The notes beneath the pieces are model-generated. The model did no database searches, was not told the DNA's origin, and saw only the letters and a list, made by a program, of their open reading frames with translations. The translations under genes were made by a program, and so were the position numbers. DNA of 64,000 nucleotides from Rhizobium sp. Root1212 (lineage in GTDB: Bacteria; Pseudomonadota; Alphaproteobacteria; Rhizobiales; Rhizobiaceae): positions 496,001 to 560,000 of the forward strand of contig NZ_LMDA01000012.1 of the NCBI RefSeq assembly GCF_001424985.1, given 5' to 3'. This document shows, piece by piece, positions 25,843 through 34,737 of the stretch; within the stretch, counting starts at the first letter, position 1, and each line of letters starts with the position of its first letter.

Positions 25843-27381
25843 ATGAACGCGGCGACGAAAACCATTGTTTTGACAGGACAACCGCTGAGCTTCGCGGCAC
25901 TTGAGAGAATCGGCGCAGGCGAGCATGTGCCGGAAGTGTCGCCGGTCGCCCTGGAGCGGGTCCAGTCGGCTCGCATGGTGATTGCCGATCGCATCGCTTC
26001 TGGGCTTCCCGTCTACGGCGCCAATACAGGCGTCGGCTCGATGAAGGACCGGCTCTGGACGGCTGACGATCTCGCCCAGTTCAATGCCTCACTGGTCAAG
26101 GCCCATCACTTCGGCACGGGGCCGCTGTTTTCCCAATCCGTCGTGCGCAAGGCCATGGCGATCCGGGTGAACACGGCGCTTGGAGGCCACACCGGCTGCA
26201 GCATCGAGTTGATCGATGCCTTTCTCGGACTCTTACGCGCCGGCGTCGTGCCGGCGGTGCATCGTCACGGCTCGATCGGCTGCGCCGATATCGGCCTGAT
26301 GGGGCAGGTGGCTTCGGTGCTCACCGGCACGGGTCGAGCTTTTTATAGCGGCGAGTTGCTCGATGCCGCCGAAGCGCTGAAGCGGGCAGGGCTTACGCCG
26401 CTGATCATGCAGCCGCGCGATGCGCTTGCGGCCCTCAGCGTCAACGCCACGGCCTATGCCGCCGCTGCCGAGGTGATCCGCGAGGCGGCCTCGGCCGTCC
26501 GGGTGCTGATGGTCACCGGCCTGATGTCGTCGCTGGCGCTCGGCGCCTCTGCCGATCCCTGGCGGGTGGCGGCGACGCTCGGCACGCGCGGCGAGGCGCT
26601 GGTCGGCTCCTGGCTTTACGGCCAATCCGACATGGTCGACTGGCCGCTGCCGACCGCGATCCACGATCCCTTGAGCCTGCGCATGACAGCGCAGGTTTTC
26701 GGTGCAGCCGTCGATACGCTGGTTGTCGCAGCCGAGCGGCTGCTCGATGCGACCTATCTCTCCGACGACAATCCCGTCGTGCTGGGCGGACAGGTGCATT
26801 CCTCCGGCGCCTCGCTGCCCTTGACGACGACGCTCTATATCGAGACGGCGCAGATCGCCTTCTCCCACGTCGCCCGCAATGTGCTCAATCGCTGCGTTCT
26901 GCTTTCCAACGGTGTGCGGCGCAACCTTCCGATCAATCTCGTGGCCCCCGGCGAGGTCGCAAGCGGTCTTGGCCCGCTGATGAAGCTTGCGGTCGAGCTT
27001 TATATGCGCGTGCAATCCAATGCCGTGCCGCTGTCGGCGCAGTCCATTGTCGTTGCCGGGGGGCTGGAGGAGGAAGCCACCTTCCTGCCGCTGATCGTCG
27101 AGCGTATGGAAGCGCAGGTGCGCGACCTCTGTCAGATGGGTGCCATTGAGGCGCTGCTCTCGGCGCAAGCCGTCGATCTGCTGGGGGACCAGCCGCAGGG
27201 CATCACCAAACTCGCCTATGACCGGGTCCGTGCGATCAGCCCGATGTATCTGCAGGACCGCCCGCTGTCGGATGAGATCGAGGCGCTGCGAATGGAATTT
27301 TGCTGCCCCGTTCTGCGTCGCGGCCTCGTCACGTCCGCCCCGATGCCGGAATTCGACGACTTCTTCGCTCTCGCGCTTTAG
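25843..27381 (+). CDS. Ergothionase-like lyase (HAL/PAL family without MIO triad)
   Basis: This 512-residue protein is homologous to histidine ammonia-lyase over its length: VYGANTG (57-63, with Tyr58), GGHTGCSIELIDAFLGLLRAGVVP and the C-terminal helical bundle. At the place where histidine and phenylalanine lyases carry GSxGASGD, it reads GSIGCADIG (143-151). The Ala-Ser-Gly triad that cyclises to the MIO electrophile is therefore absent. Loss of MIO is the hallmark of ergothionase, which splits ergothioneine into thiourocanate and trimethylamine by acid-base elimination. Genes for all four later steps lie downstream. A classical histidase is excluded by the triad; substrate is otherwise inferred. 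Confidence 0.82.
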   Translation: MNAATKTIVLTGQPLSFAALERIGAGEHVPEVSPVALERVQSARMVIADRIASGLPVYGANTGVGSMKDRLWTADDLAQFNASLVKAHHFGTGPLFSQSVVRKAMAIRVNTALGGHTGCSIELIDAFLGLLRAGVVPAVHRHGSIGCADIGLMGQVASVLTGTGRAFYSGELLDAAEALKRAGLTPLIMQPRDALAALSVNATAYAAAAEVIREAASAVRVLMVTGLMSSLALGASADPWRVAATLGTRGEALVGSWLYGQSDMVDWPLPTAIHDPLSLRMTAQVFGAAVDTLVVAAERLLDATYLSDDNPVVLGGQVHSSGASLPLTTTLYIETAQIAFSHVARNVLNRCVLLSNGVRRNLPINLVAPGEVASGLGPLMKLAVELYMRVQSNAVPLSAQSIVVAGGLEEEATFLPLIVERMEAQVRDLCQMGAIEALLSAQAVDLLGDQPQGITKLAYDRVRAISPMYLQDRPLSDEIEALRMEFCCPVLRRGLVTSAPMPEFDDFFALAL

Positions 27382-27393
27382 GAAGGCAAACAC

Positions 27394-28776
27394 ATGGCCG
27401 ATCTTGATCTCGTCTTGAAGGGAACGCTGGTTCTGCCCGACCGGATCGTCGAGGCCGGCCATGTCGGCGTCATCGGCGAGCGCATCGCCGTTATCGGGCA
27501 GGGCGCGATGCCGTCTGCACGCGAAAGCCACGATCTCGGCAAGGCGCTGATCCTGCCCGGCGCCATCGATGCGCAGGTGCATTCGCTCAGCCAGAAGAAT
27601 CAGGAGGATTTCATCTGGTCGACCCGCTCGGCGGCGGCCGGCGGCGTCACCGCCATCGTCGATATGCCCTATGACGAGGGCGATCTCGTCTGCTCGCGCG
27701 ATGCCGTGCGCCGCAAGATCGCCCATGCGGGCGCGCAGGCCCGTATCGATTTCGCGCTTTATGGCACGGTCGATCCTGAAGAGGGGCCGGCGCGCATCCC
27801 TGAAATGGTCGAGGCCGGCGTCGCTGCCTTCAAGTTCTCGACCTTAGGTACCGATCCGAAGCGGTTTCCGCGCATTCCTGCTGCCCTGCTCGAAGATTGC
27901 TTCGCCGCCATCGCCCCGACAGGCCTGACGGCCGGTGTCCACAACGAGGATGACGAAGCCGTCCGCGCCGCCATCGAAAAGGTGAAGGCCGCCGGCATCA
28001 CCGATTATCGCGCCCATGCCCTGTCGCGCCCGCCGCTGACGGAATTGCTCGCCACCAACCAGATTTACGAGACCGGTGCCGCCACCGGCTGCCCGGCCCA
28101 TGTGGTGCATTGTTCTGTCGGCCGCGGCTACGATATCGCCCGCAGCTATCGCAACCAAGGTTTTCGCGCGACGATCGAATGCTGCATCCACTATCTGGTG
28201 CTGGACGAGGAAAACGACGTGCGCCGTCTCGGCGGCAAGGCCAAGATCAACCCGCCGATCCGCCCGCGCGCCGAGGTGGAAAAGCTCTGGCGGCATGTGG
28301 CCGAGGGCAATGTCACGCTGGTTTCCACCGATCACGTCAGCTGGTCGGAAAACCGCAAAACCAACCCGGATATGCTCGCCAATTCCTCCGGCGTGCCGGG
28401 GCTGGAGGTGATGGTGCCGCTGTTCATCAAGGGCGCGCTGGAACGCGGCATTCCGCTCACCCGCGCCGCCGAATTGATGGCGCTGAACCCGGCGCGTCAC
28501 TTTCGGCTCGATCACGAGAAGGGCGCGTTGGAAGTCGGAAAACATGCCGATATCGCCGTGCTGACGCCTGAAGCTTACGTCTACGACGCAGCCGAAAGCG
28601 GCAACAATGTCGTCGGCTGGTCGCCCTATAACGGCATCCATCTGCCATGGCGGGTGGCGGCGACCTATAATCGTGGTCGCAAGGTCTATGAAGGTGGCAA
28701 AGTGCTGGCCGCCCCCGGCGATGGCCGCTTCGTGCGTCCGCCGGCGAGCCTGCCGCTTGCGGGAGGGATCGCGTGA
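27394..28776 (+). CDS. Hydantoinase/dihydroorotase-like amidohydrolase, probable hydantoin-5-propionate hydrolase
   Basis: The 460-residue cyclic amidohydrolase has the metal-dependent TIM barrel: an entry motif ILPGAIDAQVHSLSQ (where the usual DxHxH reads DAQVHS), GGVTAIVDMPYD, HCS at the later histidine position and STDHVSWSENRKTNPD near the end. It follows the lyase gene by 12 bp with AGGAAGG as ribosome site. In the ergothioneine route it would open hydantoin-5-propionate to N-carbamoyl-L-glutamate. The first metal-ligand histidine is replaced by glutamine (DAQVH instead of DxHxH), which may signal altered metal binding. Allantoinase is the main alternative but does not fit the neighbours. 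Confidence 0.82.
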   Translation: MADLDLVLKGTLVLPDRIVEAGHVGVIGERIAVIGQGAMPSARESHDLGKALILPGAIDAQVHSLSQKNQEDFIWSTRSAAAGGVTAIVDMPYDEGDLVCSRDAVRRKIAHAGAQARIDFALYGTVDPEEGPARIPEMVEAGVAAFKFSTLGTDPKRFPRIPAALLEDCFAAIAPTGLTAGVHNEDDEAVRAAIEKVKAAGITDYRAHALSRPPLTELLATNQIYETGAATGCPAHVVHCSVGRGYDIARSYRNQGFRATIECCIHYLVLDEENDVRRLGGKAKINPPIRPRAEVEKLWRHVAEGNVTLVSTDHVSWSENRKTNPDMLANSSGVPGLEVMVPLFIKGALERGIPLTRAAELMALNPARHFRLDHEKGALEVGKHADIAVLTPEAYVYDAAESGNNVVGWSPYNGIHLPWRVAATYNRGRKVYEGGKVLAAPGDGRFVRPPASLPLAGGIA

Positions 28777-30029
28777 GCAATCTTCCCGTCAAGGCGGAGC
28801 GCATCGTCGATAACATCGAGAGGCTGGCTGAAATCACCGAGCCGGACCGACCCTATACCCGCCGCGCCTTCACACCGATGTTTCTCGAAGGCCGGGCTTT
28901 CCTCGACCGCCAGTTCAAGGCCGCCGGGCTTGAGACCCGCATCGATGCCAGCGGCAACCTGATCGGCCGACGCAAGGGCCGCAAACCCGGTCTCGGCACG
29001 ATCATGCTCGGTTCTCATTCCGATACTGTGCCGGAAGGCGGCCGCTTCGATGGCGTCGCCGGGGTTGCGGCTGCGCTTGAAGTCGCTCGCGCCTTGGATG
29101 AAGCCGGCATCCTGCTCGATCACGATCTGGAGATCGTCGATTTTCTCGCCGAGGAAGTCTCGATCTTCGGCGTCTCCTGCATCGGCAGCCGTGGCATGGC
29201 GGGGCTTATACCGGATAGCTGGCTCGACCGCAGCGAAGGGGAACTGACGCTGCGTCAGGGCCTCGTCTATGCCGGCGGCGATCCCTCTGATATCTCACAG
29301 CCGAAGCGCTCGGATATCAGCGCCTTTCTGGAGTTGCATATCGAGCAGGGACCGGTCTTGGAAAACGAGCGATGCGATATCGGCATCGTCACGGCGATTG
29401 CTGGCATCACCCGTATCGAGATTTTTATCGAGGGGCAGGCCGATCATGCCGGCACGACGCCGATGGGCGCCCGTCGCGACGCGCTGGTGGCCGGTGCTGC
29501 GCTGGTCACCGAAGTCGAGCGCGTCGCGCTTCTGCTGTCGCGGGGCGAGGGGCATTTCACCGCGACGGTCGGCGAATTTGCGATCGAGCCGAATGCCGCC
29601 AATGTCGTGCCCTCGCGCGCCCGGCTGCTGATCGACGCCCGCGCCGAGCGGCGCGAGGACATGGAGCATTTCATCGCGGAAGTCGACCGCATGGCCGTCG
29701 AGTTGCAGCGCGACCGGGGCGTGGCCGTGTCCTCGCCCAAGATCGTTTCCGACAACATGCCGACGCCGGCCGATGCCAAGGTGATGGCGGCGCTCGAAGC
29801 CTCCGCCGAAGATGCCGGCGCGCGTTTCCGCCGCATGGCCTCCGGCGCGGGTCATGACACGGCCTGGATGGCACGAATTTCGCGCTCGGCGATGATCTTC
29901 GTTCCCTGCCGCGAGGGCCGCTCGCACACGCCCGCCGAATGGGCCGAAGCCGACGACATCACCCTTGGCGCAGCCGTGCTGTTCGGCGCTGTGCGCCGCC
30001 TCGATACCGAGCTACAGGAGCAGGAGTAA
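28773..30029 (+). CDS. M20-type amidase, probable N-carbamoyl-L-glutamate hydrolase
   Basis: A 418-residue zinc hydrolase of the hydantoinase/carbamoylase family. It shows GSHSDTVPEGGRFDGVAG (about residues 74-91, first metal histidine and aspartate), FLAEEVSIFGVSCIGSRGMAG with the catalytic glutamate pair, LELHIEQGPVLE, and a dimerisation lid with ADHAGTTPMGARRDAL. It starts with GTG overlapping the previous stop (GTGA). The expected reaction is N-carbamoyl-L-glutamate to L-glutamate, ammonia and CO2, the last step of ergothioneine breakdown. Allantoate amidohydrolase is a relative with the same fold. Confidence 0.85.
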   Translation: MSNLPVKAERIVDNIERLAEITEPDRPYTRRAFTPMFLEGRAFLDRQFKAAGLETRIDASGNLIGRRKGRKPGLGTIMLGSHSDTVPEGGRFDGVAGVAAALEVARALDEAGILLDHDLEIVDFLAEEVSIFGVSCIGSRGMAGLIPDSWLDRSEGELTLRQGLVYAGGDPSDISQPKRSDISAFLELHIEQGPVLENERCDIGIVTAIAGITRIEIFIEGQADHAGTTPMGARRDALVAGAALVTEVERVALLLSRGEGHFTATVGEFAIEPNAANVVPSRARLLIDARAERREDMEHFIAEVDRMAVELQRDRGVAVSSPKIVSDNMPTPADAKVMAALEASAEDAGARFRRMASGAGHDTAWMARISRSAMIFVPCREGRSHTPAEWAEADDITLGAAVLFGAVRRLDTELQEQE

Positions 30030-31129
30030 TGGGACGCATCTTGAAGGAGAAGGATGTCGAGGCGGCGGTGAAGGGCGGTTCCGTCTATGCCGCCGGCGGT
30101 GGTGGCTGGGCCGATCATGGCCGCATGCTCGGTTATGCCGCCGTTTCCATCGGCAAGCCGGAACTGGTTTCCATCGATGAACTCGATGCCAACGACTGGG
30201 TGGCGACGGCCGCCGCCATCGGCGCCCCGGCCTCGACCACGCCCTGGGAAATGCGCGGCGTCGACTACGTCAAGGCCGTCGAGATGTTGCAGGAGGCGCT
30301 CGGCGAAAAGCTTTCAGGCCTTATCGTCGGCCAGAACGGCAAATCCTCGACGCTGAACGGCTGGCTGCCATCGGCCATTCTCGGCACCAAGGTCGTCGAT
30401 GCCGTCGGCGATATCCGCGCCCATCCGACCGGAGACATGGGCTCGATCGGTCTTGCCGGCTCGCCCGAACCGATGATCCAGACGGCAGTCGGCGGCAATC
30501 GCGAGGAGAACCGCTATATCGAGCTTGTGGTGCGCGGCGCGACGGCCAAGGTCTCGCCGATCCTGCGCACCGCCTCCGATATGTCCGGCGGCTTCATCGC
30601 TTCCTGCCGCAATCCGGTCCGTGCCTCTTATGTGAAGGCCAATGCGGCGCTCGGCGGCATTTCGCTTGCCCTCTCTCTCGGGGAGGCGATCATCGCTGCG
30701 GAAGCCAAGGGCGGCCATGCGATCATCGATGCCATCGTGCGCGCCACCAACGGCGCCATTCTTGCGGAGGGCGAAATTACCGATAAATCGGTCGTCTACA
30801 CCAAGGAAGCCTTCGATATCGGCACGGTGACTCTGGGGAAGGGAGATGACTCCACGGTACTTCACGTCATGAACGAATATATGGCGGTGGAAAATGCCGG
30901 CGGCGCACGGCTCGCAACCTTCCCCGACGTCATCACCACGCTTTCGCCTGATGGAGAGCCCCTGAGTGTCGGCCAGCTGAAGGTCGGCATGAGGATTTTT
31001 GTCCTGCATGTGCCGAAGACGGTCATTCCGCTGTCTTCCAGCGTGCTTGATCCATCCGTCTATCCTTCCGTTGAAAAGGCGATGGGTATCGAGCTTGCGA
31101 AATACGCCCTCGATGGCGTGAAAGGCTGA
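30029..31129 (+). CDS. DUF917 protein, probable thiohydantoin desulfurase
   Basis: The 366-residue protein belongs to the DUF917 family, whose members include S-methyl-thiohydantoin desulfurases. Conserved glycine-rich starts (GGSVYAAGGGGWADHGRMLGYAA), a GLIVGQNGKSSTLNGWLPSAILGTKVVDA block and PTGDMGSIGLAG are visible. The ATG overlaps the previous stop codon as TAATG. In the five-step ergothioneine route the matching reaction converts 3-(5-oxo-2-thioxoimidazolidin-4-yl)propionate to hydantoin-5-propionate and sulfide. Function is supported by family plus complete pathway context rather than by catalytic motifs I can verify. Confidence 0.8.
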   Translation: MGRILKEKDVEAAVKGGSVYAAGGGGWADHGRMLGYAAVSIGKPELVSIDELDANDWVATAAAIGAPASTTPWEMRGVDYVKAVEMLQEALGEKLSGLIVGQNGKSSTLNGWLPSAILGTKVVDAVGDIRAHPTGDMGSIGLAGSPEPMIQTAVGGNREENRYIELVVRGATAKVSPILRTASDMSGGFIASCRNPVRASYVKANAALGGISLALSLGEAIIAAEAKGGHAIIDAIVRATNGAILAEGEITDKSVVYTKEAFDIGTVTLGKGDDSTVLHVMNEYMAVENAGGARLATFPDVITTLSPDGEPLSVGQLKVGMRIFVLHVPKTVIPLSSSVLDPSVYPSVEKAMGIELAKYALDGVKG

Positions 31130-31131
31130 CG

Positions 31132-31461
31132 ATGGCGCGCGATGAGGGACTGGAAGAACTGATCGAGGCCGAACTCGAAGACCTGCACGGCCTCGTGCGC
31201 AAGCGCATGTTCGGCGGCTTGGCGTGGATGCTGGATGGGCATCTGCTCTGCGGCGCGAGCGATCGCGGCTTGATGGTCCGGCTCGGCAAGGGAAATGACG
31301 GCTGGGCGCTGGCCTTGCCCGACATCGAGGCGATGATGTCGAGCCGCAGGATGCCCGGCTGGGTACGGGCCGGCCCGGATGCCTATGGCGACGACGACCT
31401 GCGGCGGCGGTTGCTGAACGATGCGATTGCATTCGTGGGGACTTTGCCGCGGGAGGATTAG
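31132..31461 (+). CDS. TfoX/Sxy N-terminal-domain protein
   Basis: A 109-residue protein with the TfoX N-terminal fold: the conserved VRKRMFGGLAWMLDGHLLCGASDRGLMVRLG segment is diagnostic. In Enterobacteria and Pasteurellaceae TfoX/Sxy co-activates competence genes; rhizobial single-domain versions have no known role. It starts 2 bp after the desulfurase stop codon, so it is translated with the ergothioneine genes. It has no evident part in the chemistry. It may be a passenger or a small ligand-binding accessory. Confidence 0.8.
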   Translation: MARDEGLEELIEAELEDLHGLVRKRMFGGLAWMLDGHLLCGASDRGLMVRLGKGNDGWALALPDIEAMMSSRRMPGWVRAGPDAYGDDDLRRRLLNDAIAFVGTLPRED

Positions 31462-31472
31462 CGGCTCGCGTT

Positions 31473-31596
31473 TCCTTCTCCCCGTAAAACGGGGAGAAGG
31501 TGCCCGAAGGGCGGATGAGGGGCTATGGCGGTATCTTCGTGAGTCGAAGCACTGCCCCTCACCCTAACCCTCTCCCCGCAGGCGGGGAGAGGGGAC
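31473..31596. repeat. RIME-like palindromic intergenic repeat, copy 5
   Basis: TTCTCCCCGTAAAACGGGGA, GCCCGAAGGGCGGATGAGGG, a variable centre, then CCCCTCACCCTAACCCTCTC and CCCCGCAGGCGGGGAGAGGG. It lies between the TfoX-like and urocanase-like genes within the presumed ergothioneine operon. Confidence 0.85.
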
Positions 31597-31674
31597 GACC
31601 GAGTTTCCCACCTCTTTCCCTTGTGGGGAGGGTGGCGAGAGCTTCGACACCACAAAACTCGACAGGAGACGACA

Positions 31675-33336
31675 ATGCCGAAGCCCAATCCCCGTCATCC
31701 CGATTTCCCGATCCCCGGCGGGCCGGAGCTGCGCGCGAAGGGCTGGCGGCAAGAGGCTCTGCTGCGGCTTCTCGAAAACGTGCTCTCGGTCGGCGAGGCG
31801 CCGGAAAAGCTGATCGTTTATGCCGCACTGGGCAAAGCTGCGCGCAATTGGGCCTCCCACAAGGCGATCGTCAAGACATTGATCGAGATGGACGAAGACC
31901 AGACGCTGGTGATCCAGTCGGGCAAGCCGGTAGCGCTCCTCAAGACCCATGCCAAGGCGCCGCTGGTGATCATGGCCAATTGCAACATCGTCGGACAATG
32001 GGCCAAGGCCGAAATCTTCTACGAACTGGAGCGCAAGGGGCTGATCTGCTGGGGCGGTCTGACGGCCGGGGCATGGCAATATATCGGCAGCCAGGGCGTC
32101 ATTCAGGGCACCTATGAAATCTTCATGCGTATCGCCGAAAACCGCTTCGGCGGCGACCTCGCCGGCCGCTTCATCCTGACGGCAGGTCTCGGCGGCATGG
32201 GCGGGGCGCAGCCGCTTGCCGGCCGCATGGCGGGTGCCGCGATCCTCTGCATCGATATCGACGCGGAGCGCGCCGAAAAGCGCAAGGCGATCGGCTATCT
32301 CGAACATATCGCCCCCGATCTCGATACGGCGCTTTCGATGATCGATGCGGCGGTGAAGGAAAAGCGCGCCACCTCGATCGGCCTCGTCGGCAATGCGGCG
32401 GCGCTCTACCCGGAAATCGCCCGGCGCGGCATCGTGCCGGATATCGTCACCGACCAGACTTCGGCGCATGATCTCGTCTATGGCTACGTGCCGAAGGGCA
32501 TGAGCCTCGATGAGGTGAAGCGCCTGCGCGAAGATGGCCAAGGCCAGCTGATGGCCGCCAGCCGCGCCTCGATCGCCGATCATGTCCGTGCCATGCTGAC
32601 GTTTCAGGAGCGGGGCTCGGAGGTTTTCGACAACGGCAACCTCATCCGCACCCAGGCGCGCGAAGGCGGGGTCGCCAATGCTTTCGATATCCGCATCTTC
32701 ACCGAAGCCTATCTGCGGCCGCTCTTTGCCCGCGCCATCGGCCCCTTCCGCTGGATGGCGCTTTCCGGCGAGGAGAGCGATATCGCCCGCATCGACGATC
32801 TGCTGCTGGAAATGTTCTCGGACAACAAGATCGTCACCAACTGGATTAAACTCGCCCGCGAGCACATCCCCTTCGAAGGCCTGCCGGCCCGCATCGCCTG
32901 GCTCGGCCATGGCGAGCGCACCGAACTGGCGCTGGCCGTTAACGCGCTCGTGCGCTCCGGCGAACTCAAGGGACCGATCGCCTTCTCCCGAGACCATCTC
33001 GATGCCGGCGCCATGGCCCATCCGAACATCATGACGGAGCGGATGAAGGATGGCTCCGATGCCATCGCAGACTGGCCGCTGCTCGATGCCATGCTGCTCT
33101 GCTCCTCCATGGCCGACCTCGTCGTCGTTCATTCCGGCGGCGGCGGGTATGCGGGGTATATGACGAGCTGTGGTGTGACGGTGGTGGCGGATGGCACTGA
33201 GGCTGCGGACGAGCGGCTATCGCATGCGCTAACCAATGATACGGCGTTGGGCGTTATTCGCTACGCGGATGCGGGATATGAGGAGTCGCATGAGGAGATT
33301 GCGGAGAAGGGGATCGGGTATATTCCGCTGGGGTAG
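31675..33336 (+). CDS. Urocanase-family protein, probable thiourocanate hydratase
   Basis: The 553-residue protein aligns with urocanate hydratase (HutU): ARNWASHKAIVKTL, LICWGGLTAGAWQYIGSQG (about 123-141), NAD-binding TAGLGGMGGAQPLAG (169-183), and GSDAIADWPLLDAML near the end. The urocanase signature FQGLPxRICW, whose cysteine is the known active-site residue, reads FEGLPARIAW here (400-409), with Glu for Gln and Ala408 for Cys. That change and the absence of any hut gene argue against plain urocanase. They fit hydration of the thiol analogue produced by the lyase at 25843. The ATG at 31675 has ACAGGAGAC before it. Confidence 0.82.
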   Translation: MPKPNPRHPDFPIPGGPELRAKGWRQEALLRLLENVLSVGEAPEKLIVYAALGKAARNWASHKAIVKTLIEMDEDQTLVIQSGKPVALLKTHAKAPLVIMANCNIVGQWAKAEIFYELERKGLICWGGLTAGAWQYIGSQGVIQGTYEIFMRIAENRFGGDLAGRFILTAGLGGMGGAQPLAGRMAGAAILCIDIDAERAEKRKAIGYLEHIAPDLDTALSMIDAAVKEKRATSIGLVGNAAALYPEIARRGIVPDIVTDQTSAHDLVYGYVPKGMSLDEVKRLREDGQGQLMAASRASIADHVRAMLTFQERGSEVFDNGNLIRTQAREGGVANAFDIRIFTEAYLRPLFARAIGPFRWMALSGEESDIARIDDLLLEMFSDNKIVTNWIKLAREHIPFEGLPARIAWLGHGERTELALAVNALVRSGELKGPIAFSRDHLDAGAMAHPNIMTERMKDGSDAIADWPLLDAMLLCSSMADLVVVHSGGGGYAGYMTSCGVTVVADGTEAADERLSHALTNDTALGVIRYADAGYEESHEEIAEKGIGYIPLG

Positions 33337-33387
33337 GGTTTGTTGCGTATGGGCAATACGGCCCGATGCAGGCTCATTCCGAGATCT

Positions 33388-33711
33388 CTACCAAGGACCT
33401 GGGGCATCGAGAATGAGATTTGCGTAACGCCGCAACGGCTCTTGAAATTCTGCAAACTTTCGGCGCCACCAATCGACACGTTTATCCTTGGCTCTTGCAA
33501 ACACTCCGCCGGGCACGACAAGAAAGACGGCAAAAAATCCTATGGCAGCGGGTAAAGCGGGATTGATCCGGCACCCTACGCCAATCCCGGCGCCTGCGGA
33601 TAGGCCGAGGAACGCGATCAAGGTTTTTCCTACTGCCGGCCGGAGGAATATCCAGAGAGTTGCCTCTATAAAGAGCGTAACACAGTAGAAAGAGATTAAG
33701 GCAATACGCAT
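33388..33711 (-). CDS. Hypothetical small membrane protein
   Basis: I do not recognise this 107-residue protein. From the ATG at 33711 it has two to three hydrophobic segments (ALISFYCVTLFIEATLWIFL, TLIAFLGLSAGAGIGVG, AAIGFFAVFLVVPGGVF) and a basic C-terminal tail (RAKDKRVDWWRRKFAEF). The frame could begin 34 codons earlier at a TTG, without a ribosome site. The stretch is lower in GC than its neighbours, which may mean recent acquisition. It stands alone between the converging ends of the ergothioneine operon and ribH. Confidence 0.5.
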   Translation of the reverse strand: MRIALISFYCVTLFIEATLWIFLRPAVGKTLIAFLGLSAGAGIGVGCRINPALPAAIGFFAVFLVVPGGVFARAKDKRVDWWRRKFAEFQEPLRRYANLILDAPGPW

Positions 33712-33881
33712 CCATATCCCCGATAAATGTTGTACTGAGCTGCCAATATCCTGATTGGTTGTATCTAACGCAGCGTTACCGACATTGAGGTTGTACAGTA
33801 GGGAGATTGGCAAAGATCAGATTTGCAGAGGAAATAACGTGCTTTGGTTACCTCTTTGTGATGCAAGCTTGACTGGATAGC

Positions 33882-33905
33882 GAAAGGGCGGCCTGAAGGC
33901 CGCCC
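33882..33905 (-). terminator. Intrinsic terminator of ribH
   Basis: GGGCGGCC pairs with GGCCGCCC across TGAA, 8 bp past the ribH stop codon; read on the minus strand the stem is followed by TTTCG. The U tract is short, so termination may be partial. Confidence 0.6.
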
Positions 33906-33912
33906 GCATTCA

Positions 33913-34624
<712 letters not shown>

Positions 34625-34699
34625 TACGCCGCCGACTATAAGGCTCTGACGAGCAAGATCAAACCCGCTTGCGACATGAAGGGCGGGATTGACGACAGA

Positions 34700-34730
34700 T
34701 TTTTCCCGCAACATGGGGATGCGGGAAAAA
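34700..34730 (-). terminator. Intrinsic terminator of ABC operon
   Basis: TTTTTCCCGCA pairs with TGCGGGAAAAA around ACATGGGGA just past the ATPase stop codon. Both strands end the stem in a U run, so it could also stop transcripts from the other side. Confidence 0.75.
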
Positions 34731-34737
34731 GCTTTGC

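Noticed and set aside
27394-30029. Purine (allantoin) degradation genes
   Set aside because: Allantoinase and allantoate amidohydrolase are homologues, but no uricase, ureidoglycolate or xanthine genes are near and the linked genes fit hydantoin-propionate.
25843-33336. A histidine utilisation (hut) operon
   Set aside because: The lyase lacks the MIO triad, the urocanase signature is altered, and no imidazolonepropionase is present. DUF917, hydantoinase and carbamoylase genes do not belong to histidine breakdown.
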